Of a stretch of 64,000 nucleotides of DNA, positions 16,857 through 26,900 are shown piece by piece. The position numbers were made by a program, and so were the translations under genes. Every line of letters begins with the position of its first letter. Within the stretch, counting starts at the first letter, position 1. The stretch is from positions 1 to 64,000 of the forward strand of contig NZ_LUFH02000007.1 of assembly GCF_001586785.1 (NCBI RefSeq). Reading direction: 5' to 3'. The notes below the pieces were generated by a model that had not been told where the DNA came from, did not search any database, and saw only the letters and a list, made by a program, of their open reading frames with translations. This stretch comes from Sphaerospermopsis aphanizomenoides BCCUSP55 (GTDB taxonomy: Bacteria > Cyanobacteriota > Cyanobacteriia > Cyanobacteriales > Nostocaceae).

Positions 16857-18329
16857 TTAGGTTTTGATAACCTTTAAATTGCGGAGGCTGGAATCCATAC
16901 AACCACTAATACATCCCCCCAAAGAATGAATTTGTTGCAGATATTCTATAGCTGGTTTTGTAATGATTTCCCCCGGCATTAAGACTGGTATTCCTGGGGG
17001 ATATGGACAAACAATTTCTGCACAAATTTTTGCTTCTGTTTCCTCCAAAGGTAAAATTTCGCTATGAGCAAAAAAAGCCTCACGGGGAGAAATGCACATA
17101 TTACCGCTAATCATATCATCGTTTCTATATTTACATTTTTTGTACTGACTTGTCAATTGTGGTATCTGACTCAGATTTTGCAAACTTTGTACTAATGCAT
17201 CTATATGAGTTTTATTGTTACCCAAGCTAATAATAAAAGTCAAATTTTGCAAGGATGAAAATTCTGGAGTCACACCCATTTCATTGAGTAAATCTTCAGC
17301 CTCAAAACCTGTGAAACCTAATTCAGAAATATTGACAGTTAACCGTGTTGTATCTAAATCTACAAAGCCATTGTTACTGTTATTGATGTAGTTTTGGGGA
17401 ATCTGTAAAACGGACAAACCAGGAATTTGGCTAATTTGCATTCTTGCTGCTTCAGCTAGTTGTAAAGTCTGAAACATTAACTTTTCTCCATTGATTGCCA
17501 TTTGTTGACGTGCGGCATCAAGGGAAGCTAACAGAATAAAACTAGGACTGGTAGATTGAACTAATTGCAATGCTTGATTTAACCTATCAATGTTAATTCT
17601 CTTACCTTGAATATGCAACATTGATGCCTGTGTCATTGCACCCAAAGTTTTATGAATTGATTGCACAGTTAAATCGGCAGATGAGGTTAATGCTGATGTG
17701 GGTAAATCGGGATGAAAAGCAAAATGTGCGCCATGTGCTTCGTCTACAATTAAAGGAATATTATATTGATGAGTTAATTCTGCGATCGCCCTCAAATCAC
17801 CACAAACACCGTAATACGTAGGGTAAACTACCAGCACTGCTTTAGCATCAGGATGTTGTGATAATGCTGTTTTCAATGCTGTCGGTGTAATGCTATGAGC
17901 AATATCTAAATCTGAGTTGTATATAGGATGAATAAAAATAGGAATTGCACCAGAAAGAATTAATCCCGAAATAACCGAAGAATGAACATTTCTGGGGAGA
18001 ATAATTTTATCTCCCATACCACAAGTAGCGAGAATAGCTGCTTCAATTCCACAGGTAGAACCATTCACTAAAAACCAAGTTTTTTCAGCACCAAAAGCTG
18101 CCGCTGCTAATTCTTGTGCTGCTAAAATTGCGCTTTGGGGTGTGAAGAGATGATCTAACTCTGCTAATTCTGTTAAATCAGCACGGAAGACTTCTTGACC
18201 TAGTAAATCGGTTAAAGTTGAGGAAATTCCGGCACCGTGTTTGTGTCCTGGTGTGTAAAATGGTGCATGATGACGAGCGATGGCAGCTTTTAAGGCATCT
18301 ATCAAGGGAGTTTGGTTTTGATTGGACAT
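16857..18329 (-). CDS. Orn/Lys/Arg decarboxylase family protein (PLP-dependent)
   Basis: 490 aa, a fold-type I PLP enzyme of the small Orn/Lys/Arg decarboxylase group. Motifs: FYTPGHKHGAG near the N-terminus, substrate/PLP region FLVNGSTCGIEAAILA, DEAHGAHF, and the Schiff-base lysine in SIHKTLGAMTQ. The short C-terminal domain ends CPYPPGIPVLMPGE, as in the family. Which amino acid is used (arginine, lysine or ornithine) cannot be told from sequence alone; polyamine synthesis is the usual role. It appears monocistronic. Confidence 0.88.
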   Translation of the reverse strand: MSNQNQTPLIDALKAAIARHHAPFYTPGHKHGAGISSTLTDLLGQEVFRADLTELAELDHLFTPQSAILAAQELAAAAFGAEKTWFLVNGSTCGIEAAILATCGMGDKIILPRNVHSSVISGLILSGAIPIFIHPIYNSDLDIAHSITPTALKTALSQHPDAKAVLVVYPTYYGVCGDLRAIAELTHQYNIPLIVDEAHGAHFAFHPDLPTSALTSSADLTVQSIHKTLGAMTQASMLHIQGKRINIDRLNQALQLVQSTSPSFILLASLDAARQQMAINGEKLMFQTLQLAEAARMQISQIPGLSVLQIPQNYINNSNNGFVDLDTTRLTVNISELGFTGFEAEDLLNEMGVTPEFSSLQNLTFIISLGNNKTHIDALVQSLQNLSQIPQLTSQYKKCKYRNDDMISGNMCISPREAFFAHSEILPLEETEAKICAEIVCPYPPGIPVLMPGEIITKPAIEYLQQIHSLGGCISGCMDSSLRNLKVIKT

Positions 18330-18462
18330 TTTTGATCAACAGATTTTATTTAAAATCTAAAATTCCCTACATCAGCAAAGTTTTCAGTCTCAGAATGCCT
18401 TTGGTGGCAGCTTCGCTATATTTACTCATACTACCAAATTACCCTATACTAGTAGTGTCTTT

Positions 18463-18517
18463 GCATATACCTTTCTAGGGATAGACACAACCCTAGCTTA
18501 AGCGTGGTTGTATATGC
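18463..18517 (+). promoter_or_regulatory. Nested inverted repeat before the small exported-protein gene
   Basis: Arms gcatata (18463-18469) and tatatgc, with inner arms acaacc (18486-18491) and ggttgt (18506-18511), can fold into a bulged hairpin 26 bases before the ATG at 18543. It could be a leader structure or operator. No protein site is recognised. Confidence 0.3.
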
Positions 18518-18542
18518 GTATTATTATCTAGGAGTTTAATGT

Positions 18543-18866
18543 ATGATGAAACTATCTCGTCTTCTGCAATTAGTTGTTGGTAGTGCTGCTGCTACTAGTA
18601 TCGTGGCTAGTAGTGCTTATCCTGCTCATGCTTTAGACTTGGGGAGTTATACAGATGGTGGATTAATAAATGCGTCTGAAGCATTTACAACCACGGGTAA
18701 ATTACTGAGTGGGTATTATACAATAAAAGGAATAAAAGCAACAATAAATGGACAAACAATGAGAGGAATGGTAGCACAAAATAGTGGGGATGAAACACAA
18801 TTCAGAAAAAAAAGATACATACCGGGAAGCGTGAGAAGAACAAAAGAAAGAAGAAAGAAATCCTGA
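18543..18866 (+). CDS. Small exported protein of unknown function (107 aa)
   Basis: The N-terminal ~30 residues form a clear signal peptide (basic start, VVGSAAATSIVASS, cleavage likely after PAHA). AGGAG lies about eight bases before the start. The mature part opens with LDLGSYTDGGLINASEAF. From about residue 60 the DNA becomes purine-rich and the protein very basic (KKRYIPGSVRRTKERRKKS), unlike the first half. This suggests the original 3' end was lost or frameshifted. No family recognised. Confidence 0.6.
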   Translation: MMKLSRLLQLVVGSAAATSIVASSAYPAHALDLGSYTDGGLINASEAFTTTGKLLSGYYTIKGIKATINGQTMRGMVAQNSGDETQFRKKRYIPGSVRRTKERRKKS

Positions 18867-18908
18867 TGTAAGTGTATTATTTTATTGAAGGAAAGAATGG
18901 ACATCCTC

Positions 18909-18952
18909 GGAGAGAGGTGCAACCAAGCATCCCGAAAGTTGGCTTCCTCTCC
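18909..18952. other. Structured hairpin, possible RNA element or terminator
   Basis: ggagagagg (18909-18917) pairs with cctctcc (18946-18952, one bulge). Inside, ccaa (18923-18926) pairs with ttgg (18939-18942) around a gcatcccgaaag loop. A long two-tier GC-rich stem stands out in this AT-rich DNA. No U-run follows immediately, so a classical intrinsic terminator is not supported. I do not recognise a riboswitch class. Confidence 0.35.
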
Positions 18953-19101
18953 GCCCTAGCACTGATGAGAAAAAGACGTTGTTTTGAAAAATTGACATCA
19001 AAAGACACAAAAAAGCCGTAATAGCAGGGTAGAAAGATTCATAACTCAAAAAGAAATAAATAATTACTTGATAAAAGCCATATACCAAGAGTATTTTAAT
19101 C

Positions 19102-19818
19102 CTATTCCCTCTTCCCTATTCCTTGTTCCCTGCTGTCTTTGATTAACCGACCATCTTCCATCTGAATTATCCGGTCAGCAATATCTAAAATTCGGTTATC
19201 ATGAGTCACAATTAAAATAGCACAATTTTGTTCTTTGGCTAACTCTTGCATTAAGTTAACCACATCCCGACCTGATTTACTATCTAAAGCTGCTGTAGGT
19301 TCATCAGCTAAAACTAATTTAGGATGACTAACTAAAGCACGAGCAATAGCGACTCTTTGCTTTTGTCCTCCTGAAAGATCAGATGGATAATAATTAATTC
19401 GATTACCTAAGTTCACAGCTTCAAGAATTGCTTCTGATTGCATTCTAGCTTCCCATTGGGAAATATTTGATTGTAATTCCAGAGACATTTGTACATTTTG
19501 TCTAGCTGTTAAAAAATCCAGCAAATTATGTGCCTGAAAAATATAGCCAATCTGACGACGTACTTGTACTAACTTTTCATTGCTAACTCCCAATAATTCC
19601 TGTCCAATAAATTTCAGGCTTCCCTCTTGAACTGAACGTAAAGCACCAATTAAAGTTAGTAAAGTTGTTTTTCCTGAACCAGATGGACCAGTCATAATCA
19701 CAATTTCACCAGATTTAATATGCAAATTAATGTCAAATAATATTTGGTCACGTAATTTGGTTTTACCAAAGTAATGATTAAGGCTACTTATTTCCAGAAT
19801 AAAGTTTGATTCCATCAT
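19102..19818 (-). CDS. devA: ABC exporter ATP-binding protein, DevA family
   Basis: 238 aa. Walker A GPSGSGKTTL, Q-loop in IGYIFQAHNLL, signature LSGGQKQRVA, Walker B LVLADEPTAAL and His switch IVTHDNRI are all present. It belongs to the MacB/LolD-like group that includes DevA, the ATPase of the DevBCA exporter, which moves heterocyst glycolipids across the envelope with a TolC partner. It is last in a devB-devC-devA operon, 24 bases after devC. Nostocales carry several DevBCA sets, so this is likely the dedicated exporter of the adjacent lipid cluster rather than the primary devBCA. Confidence 0.88.
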   Translation of the reverse strand: MMESNFILEISSLNHYFGKTKLRDQILFDINLHIKSGEIVIMTGPSGSGKTTLLTLIGALRSVQEGSLKFIGQELLGVSNEKLVQVRRQIGYIFQAHNLLDFLTARQNVQMSLELQSNISQWEARMQSEAILEAVNLGNRINYYPSDLSGGQKQRVAIARALVSHPKLVLADEPTAALDSKSGRDVVNLMQELAKEQNCAILIVTHDNRILDIADRIIQMEDGRLIKDSREQGIGKRE

Positions 19819-19842
19819 ATTAAATCAAATTAGAAACTTTCT

Positions 19843-21015
19843 TTAAAAAATCTCTGCTGGATCTACTTTGCGTAATTTATTAGTAGAGAAAAATCCAGAT
19901 GTTAAACACATCAAAATTGCGGAAATTAAGACTATTAAAGCTTTTTTGAAATCCATAGCAATTGGTAATTTAGTGGCATCTTTGGCAATATCGTAAAGTC
20001 CTAAAGATATAGCAAACCCTGGAATATAGCCTAAAGCTGCTAAAATTAAAGCTTGTTGAAAAACGACAATTAAGAGATATTTATTTTTAAATCCCATTGC
20101 TTTAAGAGTAGCAAATTCAACAAAATGGGTAGATATATTGCTATAAAGAATTTGATAAACTACAATGACACCAACCACAAAACCCATAAATACCATCAAA
20201 TTAAACACAAATCCAATAGGTGTTCTCAGAGTCCAATAGTTTTTTTCAAAATTAATAAATTCTTGGCGAGTCATGACAATGACATCTTTAGGTAACTTGG
20301 CGGTTAAATTTGCCAAAACTTTTTTGGGGTCAGCACCAGGTTTGAGGTGAATTAAGCCTATATCTATTTTGTGAGCATCACGTTCTTGGAATATTCGCAT
20401 GAAGGTAGAAGAACTAACGATTAAATTACCATCAACCCCAAAGGAAGGACCCAGACTAAATAAACCACAGACTTTAATTTTGTAACCTCTTAAACCCAGA
20501 TAACTAAATATTTCCAAACTCATAGGTTTATTTTGTTGATAATATTCAGCAATAGGACCAAACTCAGGACGAGAAGCACGGTCAAAAAAAACCTGATCTG
20601 GTATTTGCAGTAACTTAAAGTTTTCTTGAAGTTCTGGTAATTTAAAGATGGGTTTTACTGGATCAAAGCCAAGTACATAGATAGGATACTTGCGTCCATT
20701 AATGGGATTTTTTAACTTAGCAAACTGCACATATAAAGGATCGACAGATTCAACATCTGAAAAACCTAATGTTTGGTATAAACGACTGCGAGAAAAACTT
20801 TGATTAGAAGTCAAAGATTTATATTGGGCGCTAATTAAGAATAAGTCGCCTTGGAGATTTTTGTGTACTTGTGTAGCACTTGCATACAGAGCATCTTGAA
20901 AGCCAATTTGCATAAACATCAAAACAGCAACAAAAGCTATTCCTGCTAAAGCAACAAGAAAACGAACTCTTTGTTTAGCTAGTTGTAGCCAAGCTAGAGG
21001 TATATTTAAAATCAT
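19843..21015 (-). CDS. devC: ABC exporter permease, DevC family
   Basis: 390 aa from the ATG at 21015. The frame stays open to 21075, but the shorter form fits the DevC length and begins with MILNIPLAWLQLAKQRVRF just before the first membrane helix. Topology is FtsX/MacB-like: one N-terminal helix, a large periplasmic domain (~60-270) and three C-terminal helices (LMVFMGFVVGVIVVYQILY; LIVVFQQALILAALGYI; ALIVLISAILMCLTSGFF). It works with DevA and the membrane fusion protein DevB. Middle gene of the operon. Confidence 0.9.
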   Translation of the reverse strand: MILNIPLAWLQLAKQRVRFLVALAGIAFVAVLMFMQIGFQDALYASATQVHKNLQGDLFLISAQYKSLTSNQSFSRSRLYQTLGFSDVESVDPLYVQFAKLKNPINGRKYPIYVLGFDPVKPIFKLPELQENFKLLQIPDQVFFDRASRPEFGPIAEYYQQNKPMSLEIFSYLGLRGYKIKVCGLFSLGPSFGVDGNLIVSSSTFMRIFQERDAHKIDIGLIHLKPGADPKKVLANLTAKLPKDVIVMTRQEFINFEKNYWTLRTPIGFVFNLMVFMGFVVGVIVVYQILYSNISTHFVEFATLKAMGFKNKYLLIVVFQQALILAALGYIPGFAISLGLYDIAKDATKLPIAMDFKKALIVLISAILMCLTSGFFSTNKLRKVDPAEIF

Positions 21016-21219
21016 GTTTAAAGCCTCTGAAAATCTTAGACCAATTGAGCCATTTATGTACTTTCTCGTTCCCATACAGAGTATGAGAATGAATTCTAGA
21101 AAATTCTGCTTTTAACAGTAAAGGTAGAGCCTCTGTAATAGTATTCCCAGTCTCTGACTGGGAAAGGCTGTAATCTAAAATCCAAAATCTAAAATCCAAA
21201 ATCCAAAATCCAACATGGA

Positions 21220-22419
21220 TTATACTTTGATGAGTACCTGCACCTGTAAATTTGTCAAAGCCGCAACCCGTTGGTTATCTGTGGGTTTATCAATGCGAAT
21301 TTTGACATCAACTATTTTATTATCTGTATCTGCACCGGGATTATTATTGAAGATATTTTGTTTACCAACTTGCAAACCAATATCTGTAACTGTTCCCTGT
21401 ATTTTTCCTGTAAAAGCATCACTAGTAATGACAACTGATTGACCTAAATGCACTTTTTTAATATCAGTTTCGTAGACTTCTGCGACTACATACATCTGTT
21501 GAGTGCGACCTAATTCAGCTATGCCATTATTACCAATTATTTCTCCTGGCCAAGCATTAATTTTTAAAATTTGACCATCTATAGGTGAACGGATAGAACT
21601 TAAATCGAGTTCTGCTTGAGCTTGTTTAACAGATGCTTTTGCGCTATCAACATCAGCTTGGGCTGCTTGTATATCGGTGGGGCGGATTTCTGCAATACTA
21701 TTAAGTCTAGCTTGGGCTTCATTTAACTGTTTTTGCAGCGTTTCTACAGTGCGATTTAAGGCAGCTTTAGCTTCATTTAGTTGCTGTTGTACAGTATCTC
21801 TTCGCAAGCGTTTAGTATCTGCATCAGACGCAGAAATAGCACCATCAGCATATAATTTATGATATCGCTGATGTTCTGTTTCTGCATTATTTAATTCAGC
21901 TTCTAAGCGAGAAATTGTGGCTTTTTGAGTAATAACTTCGCCACGTAATTCAGCTTCTAAGCGAGAAATTGTGGCTTTTTGAGCAAAAATATCACCTTGT
22001 TTTGCGCCAGCTTCTACTCGTTTGAGACTAGCTTGAGCAACTTGCACTTGTCGTTTAGCTTTTTCTAAAGCTGCTAGATTAGGAGCATAACTGTCAAGAG
22101 TTGCTACTACTTGTCCTTGACGAACTCTGTCACCTTTTTTCACCAAGAGTTTAGCGACTCTTACTCCTCCCCCTAGAGAATTAGGAGCAGATAAACGAAT
22201 AATTTCTCCTTCCGGTTCTAAACGCCCTAAAGCTGCAACAGATGTTACCGTAGGAGTGGAATTACTAACAGGAACTGGAGTATTTGATTTAGATTTAAAA
22301 TGAAACTGCGACAGGCTGTAGAGAGATACTGTAGCAGCTGTTATAGCTGTAGTAATTGCCAAAGGAATAGACAACCAACCTACAGGGTTTGTCAATGACT
22401 GCTTGTCTTTGTGTACCAT
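21220..22419 (-). CDS. devB: Membrane fusion protein, DevB family (HlyD-like)
   Basis: 399 aa. One N-terminal helix (~12-38), then a biotinyl-lipoyl-like half (RLEPEGEIIRLSAP), a long coiled-coil hairpin and a C-terminal beta-barrel (LDLSSIRSPIDGQILKINAWPGE). It should bridge DevC to a TolC/HgdD outer-membrane channel. The hairpin contains a perfect 38-bp direct repeat (21892-21929 and 21946-21983; 54-bp period), which duplicates KATISRLEAEL in frame and lengthens the coil by 18 residues. First gene of the leftward operon; 204 bases separate it from devC. Confidence 0.9.
   Translation of the reverse strand: MVHKDKQSLTNPVGWLSIPLAITTAITAATVSLYSLSQFHFKSKSNTPVPVSNSTPTVTSVAALGRLEPEGEIIRLSAPNSLGGGVRVAKLLVKKGDRVRQGQVVATLDSYAPNLAALEKAKRQVQVAQASLKRVEAGAKQGDIFAQKATISRLEAELRGEVITQKATISRLEAELNNAETEHQRYHKLYADGAISASDADTKRLRRDTVQQQLNEAKAALNRTVETLQKQLNEAQARLNSIAEIRPTDIQAAQADVDSAKASVKQAQAELDLSSIRSPIDGQILKINAWPGEIIGNNGIAELGRTQQMYVVAEVYETDIKKVHLGQSVVITSDAFTGKIQGTVTDIGLQVGKQNIFNNNPGADTDNKIVDVKIRIDKPTDNQRVAALTNLQVQVLIKV
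21892..21983. repeat. 38-bp direct repeat within devB
   Basis: Two identical 38-bp copies, 54 bases apart start to start (21892-21929, 21946-21983). They encode tandem copies of a coiled-coil segment. The period is a multiple of three, so the frame is kept. It looks like a recent duplication. Confidence 0.85.
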
Positions 22420-22692
22420 AATTTTTGTCTTGGAGATGAATAATTAGGTTGTCGCTTCGTTCTCTCGAATTGACATTACTTCTGTTCTGATCAAACAGAA
22501 AAGTACACTTGATAGCATTCCCTGATAACGTTGGTTAAAAAAGTTCAAAATATTGGGTAAAGATAAAGCTAGGAAGATGGACAGATGATAAAAATATCTA
22601 TCCATCTCTGATACCAAATAGGGATAGTTAGTAATGACTGTTAATTCACAACCTCAAATCCAATATTGGTATTACTTTGACTGTGAGTAGAG

Positions 22693-23016
22693 TTATTTGT
22701 TAAGCATCAGTTCTTTTTTCTTTTTCATAATGGCTAGGTATTCGTTGCGAGTTCCATCCACCCGATAATGATCACAAATTTGACAGAGTTTCAGGATATC
22801 CAAGCGGCTAAATACTTTTTGATGTTCAATTCCGTTGTCGTTCCGCCACCGCCAGAAAGTTGTTCTATCAATCCGGCGATCGCTCTCAGGCCATCTGCGT
22901 CGTGATAGGAAATCTACCAATTCGTCTTCATAAAAAGAGTAGCCTTTTGGTAACTTGAGAAGTTCTTCTCTCAACTCATTGAGCGGTATGAGTGGATCTA
23001 ATTCAGATAGTCTCAT
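22693..23016 (-). CDS. Small putative DNA-binding protein
   Basis: 107 aa, basic and acidic patches mixed, no membrane segment. The central stretch IDRTTFWRWRNDNGIEHQKVFSRLDILKL has the look of a helix-turn-helix (TTFWRWR resembling a recognition helix), followed by a CQICDHYR segment. I do not know the family name. It lies between devB and the PKS, transcribed in the devB direction, so a local regulatory role is an inference from position only. It is followed by 273 bases before devB. Confidence 0.55.
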   Translation of the reverse strand: MRLSELDPLIPLNELREELLKLPKGYSFYEDELVDFLSRRRWPESDRRIDRTTFWRWRNDNGIEHQKVFSRLDILKLCQICDHYRVDGTRNEYLAIMKKKKELMLNK

Positions 23017-23999
23017 GCCAGCAAGCCCTTATAGTTTCTTGTAATTCCAAGGTTGCAGAACCGTAAACGCAATTTGGTTGAATTGCATGAATTTGTACTG
23101 CGATACTATCAGTTTAAAATTGGATAGACTGACGAATTAATAAGATGGATTTATATATTTAATCTACCTAATTCCATGTCTACCTCATGCTCTTAACCAA
23201 CAGTATGGATTTACATTTACATCATTCAACCACAAACAATAAACTGATTAATACACAATTTCAAGCCTTATGCAACAAATATGTCTAAATCAAATTTTTA
23301 TTGAGTTGTAATTTAATTACTTGTGAATAAATCTTGTTTTCATTTGTTACCAATTTTGCCAAATTTAGTAAATTAATAGTTTATAACCTTAATGTTTTCA
23401 TACCTTAGATATATTAACGAGTAATCAAATTTACAACTTTTAAAATTAATAATTTGCCAAAATATTGATTGTGCCGCTCATTAACTCCCGAATCAATCAA
23501 ATCAAGGCTATTAATGAAAAATCTTCTCTCAGATAGATGCAAAAATATCTATTAGTTTTGTCTCAATACCTACCCTCGTATCAATTTTACTTGACTTTAC
23601 ACCTTACCTGTGCTTTCGTGCAATTTATATGCAACTTTAGTAATTAACTTAGTAATCTCAGTTAATTATTGATATTAATTGGATAAGCAGATATTTCACC
23701 CATATATTTCAATACCTCAAGCAACTTGAGATTTTTTCTACTTTGATTTAGTTGCATTTGAGTTGCAAAAGTTTTGTCACCCATCTAATATCAACATAAG
23801 CGGTAGTTAAAAAATTACAGGGTAGAGAATAAAGTTTTCTCTAAAAACTATTCCAGCTTGAACCGCCAAGCGCAGCATTTTACCAAATTGAAGAACTGCA
23901 ATCAATCATATTTTGTTTGCATAGAGAAGGAAGTTTGTAATTTCTAGTTAATTTCTTCCAGTCTCTACATTCCACTAACAACCTAGTGAAAATACAGTC
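23017..23999. promoter_or_regulatory. Long upstream region of the lipid PKS cluster
   Basis: About 980 AT-rich bases between the small regulator-like gene and the PKS start, with no convincing frame. At 23421-23434 there is a sequence with the NtcA consensus form GTA-N8-TAC. No well-placed -10 box at the usual 22-base distance is visible. Long leaders are common before heterocyst-related genes. The region probably contains divergent promoters. Confidence 0.5.
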
Positions 24000-26900
24000 A
24001 TGGCTGCTTCCAAATTAGAAGCTGCGTTGGCACAATTGCAACTTGAAGTCAGCAATTGTGAAAAAGCTCTGTTTACGCTGATAAAAGGTAAAAGTAATAT
24101 GTCAGGAAACACAAATTTATTGAATGAAATAAATACACAATTGCGACAAACTAATGTGGCAATTATTGGCATGGCTTCCATATTTCCCCAGTCAAGAAAT
24201 TTACAGGAATATTGGGACAATATTATTCAGAAAATAGATTGTATTACTGACGTACCTCCTTCCCGTTGGAGTATAGAAGATTATTATGATCCAGATCCCA
24301 AAGCACCAGATAAAACTTATTGTAAAAGGGGCGGATTCATTCCAGATATTGATTTTAATCCAATGGAATTTGGCTTACCTCCCAATATTTTAGAGGTGAC
24401 AGATATTTCTCAATTGCTAGGTTTGGTAGTAGCAAAAGAGGCGATGGAAGATGCTGGTTACAGTGAATCTCGCCAGTTTAACCGTGAACGTACTGGGGTA
24501 ATTTTAGGTGTAGCTATCGGTAGACAATTAGCAGTGCCTTTAGGTGCAAGGTTGCAATATCCTGTCTGGGAAAAAGTTCTCAAAAATAGTGGTTTATCAG
24601 ACACAGACACTCAAAAAGTGATTGAAAAACTGAAAAGTGCTTATGTGCAATGGGAAGAAAACGCATTTCCCGGAATGTTAGCTAATGTAATTTCTGGACG
24701 TATCGCCAACCGCCTAGATTTGGGAGGAATGAACTGTGTAGTTGATGCAGCTTGTGCCAGTTCTTTAGGTGCATTAAAAATGGCAATTAGCGAATTAGTT
24801 GAACATCGCGCCGACATGATGATTACTGGTGGCGTTGATACTGATAATTCGATTTTCGCCTATATGTGTTTTAGTAAAACTCCGGCTGTTTCTCCTGGTG
24901 AAAAAGTCAGACCATTTGATGCAGATTCTGATGGAATGATGCTGGGTGAAGGTGTAGGAATGATGGTACTCAAACGGTTAGATGATGCAGTGCGAGATGG
25001 CGATCGCATCTATGCTGTCATTAAAGGTATTGGTACTTCCAGCGATGGCAAGTATAAAAGCATTTACGCCCCCCATTCTGAAGGACAAATTAAAGCCTTA
25101 CGTCGTGCTTATGAAAATGCCGGATTTTCACCGGAAACAGTCGGTTTAATTGAAGCACATGGTACAGGCACAATGGTGGGAGATCCCACAGAATTTATCT
25201 CTATTAAAGAAGTATTTAGTGACAACAATTGTAAACAACAACATATTGCTTTAGGCACAGTTAAATCACAAATTGGACATACCAAAGCCGCAGCCGGTGC
25301 AGCAAGTTTAATTAAAACAGCTTTAGCATTACATCACAAAGTATTACCACCCACAATTAACATTACTAAACCACATCCAAAACTAAATATTGAGAATTCA
25401 CCATTTTATTTAAATACAGAAACTAGACCTTGGATTAGTAACCAACCCAGACGCGCTGGTGTTAGTGCATTTGGTTTTGGCGGGACAAATTATCACGTTG
25501 TTTTGGAGGAATATGAAAGGGAAAATTATCACTCATATCGTTTACATAATACTGCCAAGTCTATTTTATTATTTGCATCCACACCTGAAGAATTGTTATC
25601 TCGTTGTGAAAATATCCAACACCAATTAACATCAACCGAAAAAGAAATACATTATCAACAACTAATTAAAGAATCTCAATTGGTAGAGATTCCTGTTAAC
25701 AGTGCTAGAATCGGTTTTGTTGCTGATTCTTTAACCCAAACTGAGGAATTTTTACAAATTAGTATTAACCAATTAAGAAACAAGCCAAAAACTGAGTCCT
25801 GGGAACATCCCAAAGGAATTTATTACCGTCAAAAAGGCATAGAAACTACAGGTAAAATAGTCGCGTTATTTTCTGGACAAGGTTCGCAATATTTGGAAAT
25901 GGGACGGGAAGTAGTAATTAACTTTCCTGACTTACGTCAAACCTATATTCACATGGACAATTTGCTGTGTGAAGATGGATTAAAACCCTTGTCGGAAGTT
26001 GTATTTCCACAACCAGTTTTTGAGCCATCACAAAAACAAAATCAATTAGAAATATTACAAAAAACAGAATATGCACAACCAGCCATTGGCGTTTTTAGTG
26101 CAGGTTTGTACAAGATATTACAACAAGCTGGTTTTAAAGCTGATTTTGTTGCTGGTCATAGTTTTGGAGAATTAACAGCTTTGTGGGCTAGTGGTGTTTT
26201 AAGTGAAGAAGATTATTTCTTCTTAGTTAAAGAAAGAGGAAAAGCAATGGCTACACCCGCAGAACTTGATGCGGGAGGAATGTTAGCTGTGAAAGGTGAA
26301 GTTAGTCAAGTCAAAGAATTAATTAAAGATTTTCCCCAGGTTGCCATTGCCAATTGTAATTCTCAGCACCAGGTGGTTTTAGCTGGTAAGAAAGCAGAAA
26401 TTACCAAAGTGCAAGATGTTCTCAAAGCAAAAGGGTTTTCTACATTTTTATTAGGAGTTTCCGCAGCTTTTCATACACCATTAGTAGCCCATGCCCAAAA
26501 ACCTTTTGCCCAAGCAATTGAAAAGGTAACTTTTAATTCTGCCAAAATTCCAGTTTATACAAATCTCACTGGTGAACGTTACCCTAATGCAGCATTAGCA
26601 ATGCAAAAAATTCTCAAAGAACATTTGTTAAATCAAGTGTTATTCCAACAGGAAATTGAGAATATTTATAAAGCAGGTGGTTATTGTTTTGTGGAATTTG
26701 GACCTAAAAACATTCTCACTAATTTAGTGAAAGAAATTTTAGGTGATAAACCTCATATTGCTGTCGCTTTAAATGCTAACTCTACTAAAAATAGCGATTT
26801 GGGATTACGAGAAGCAGTAATACAATTGCGCGTTGCTGGCGTAGCTTTGCAAAATATCGACCCCTATCAAATAGAAACCAAAATTCCCGCAGTTAATCAT

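Noticed and set aside
18950-19000. ctgatgag followed by gaaa, resembling a hammerhead ribozyme core
   Set aside because: No stem I partner for the bases before ctgatgag is present, and stem II would be only a weak A/T pairing, so the core cannot form.
22631-22644. GTA-N8-TAA upstream of devB as an NtcA site
   Set aside because: Only one half matches; chance matches of this quality are frequent in this DNA.
23805-23820. gtagttaaaaaattac as an NtcA site
   Set aside because: The spacing between GTA and TAC is ten bases, not the required eight.
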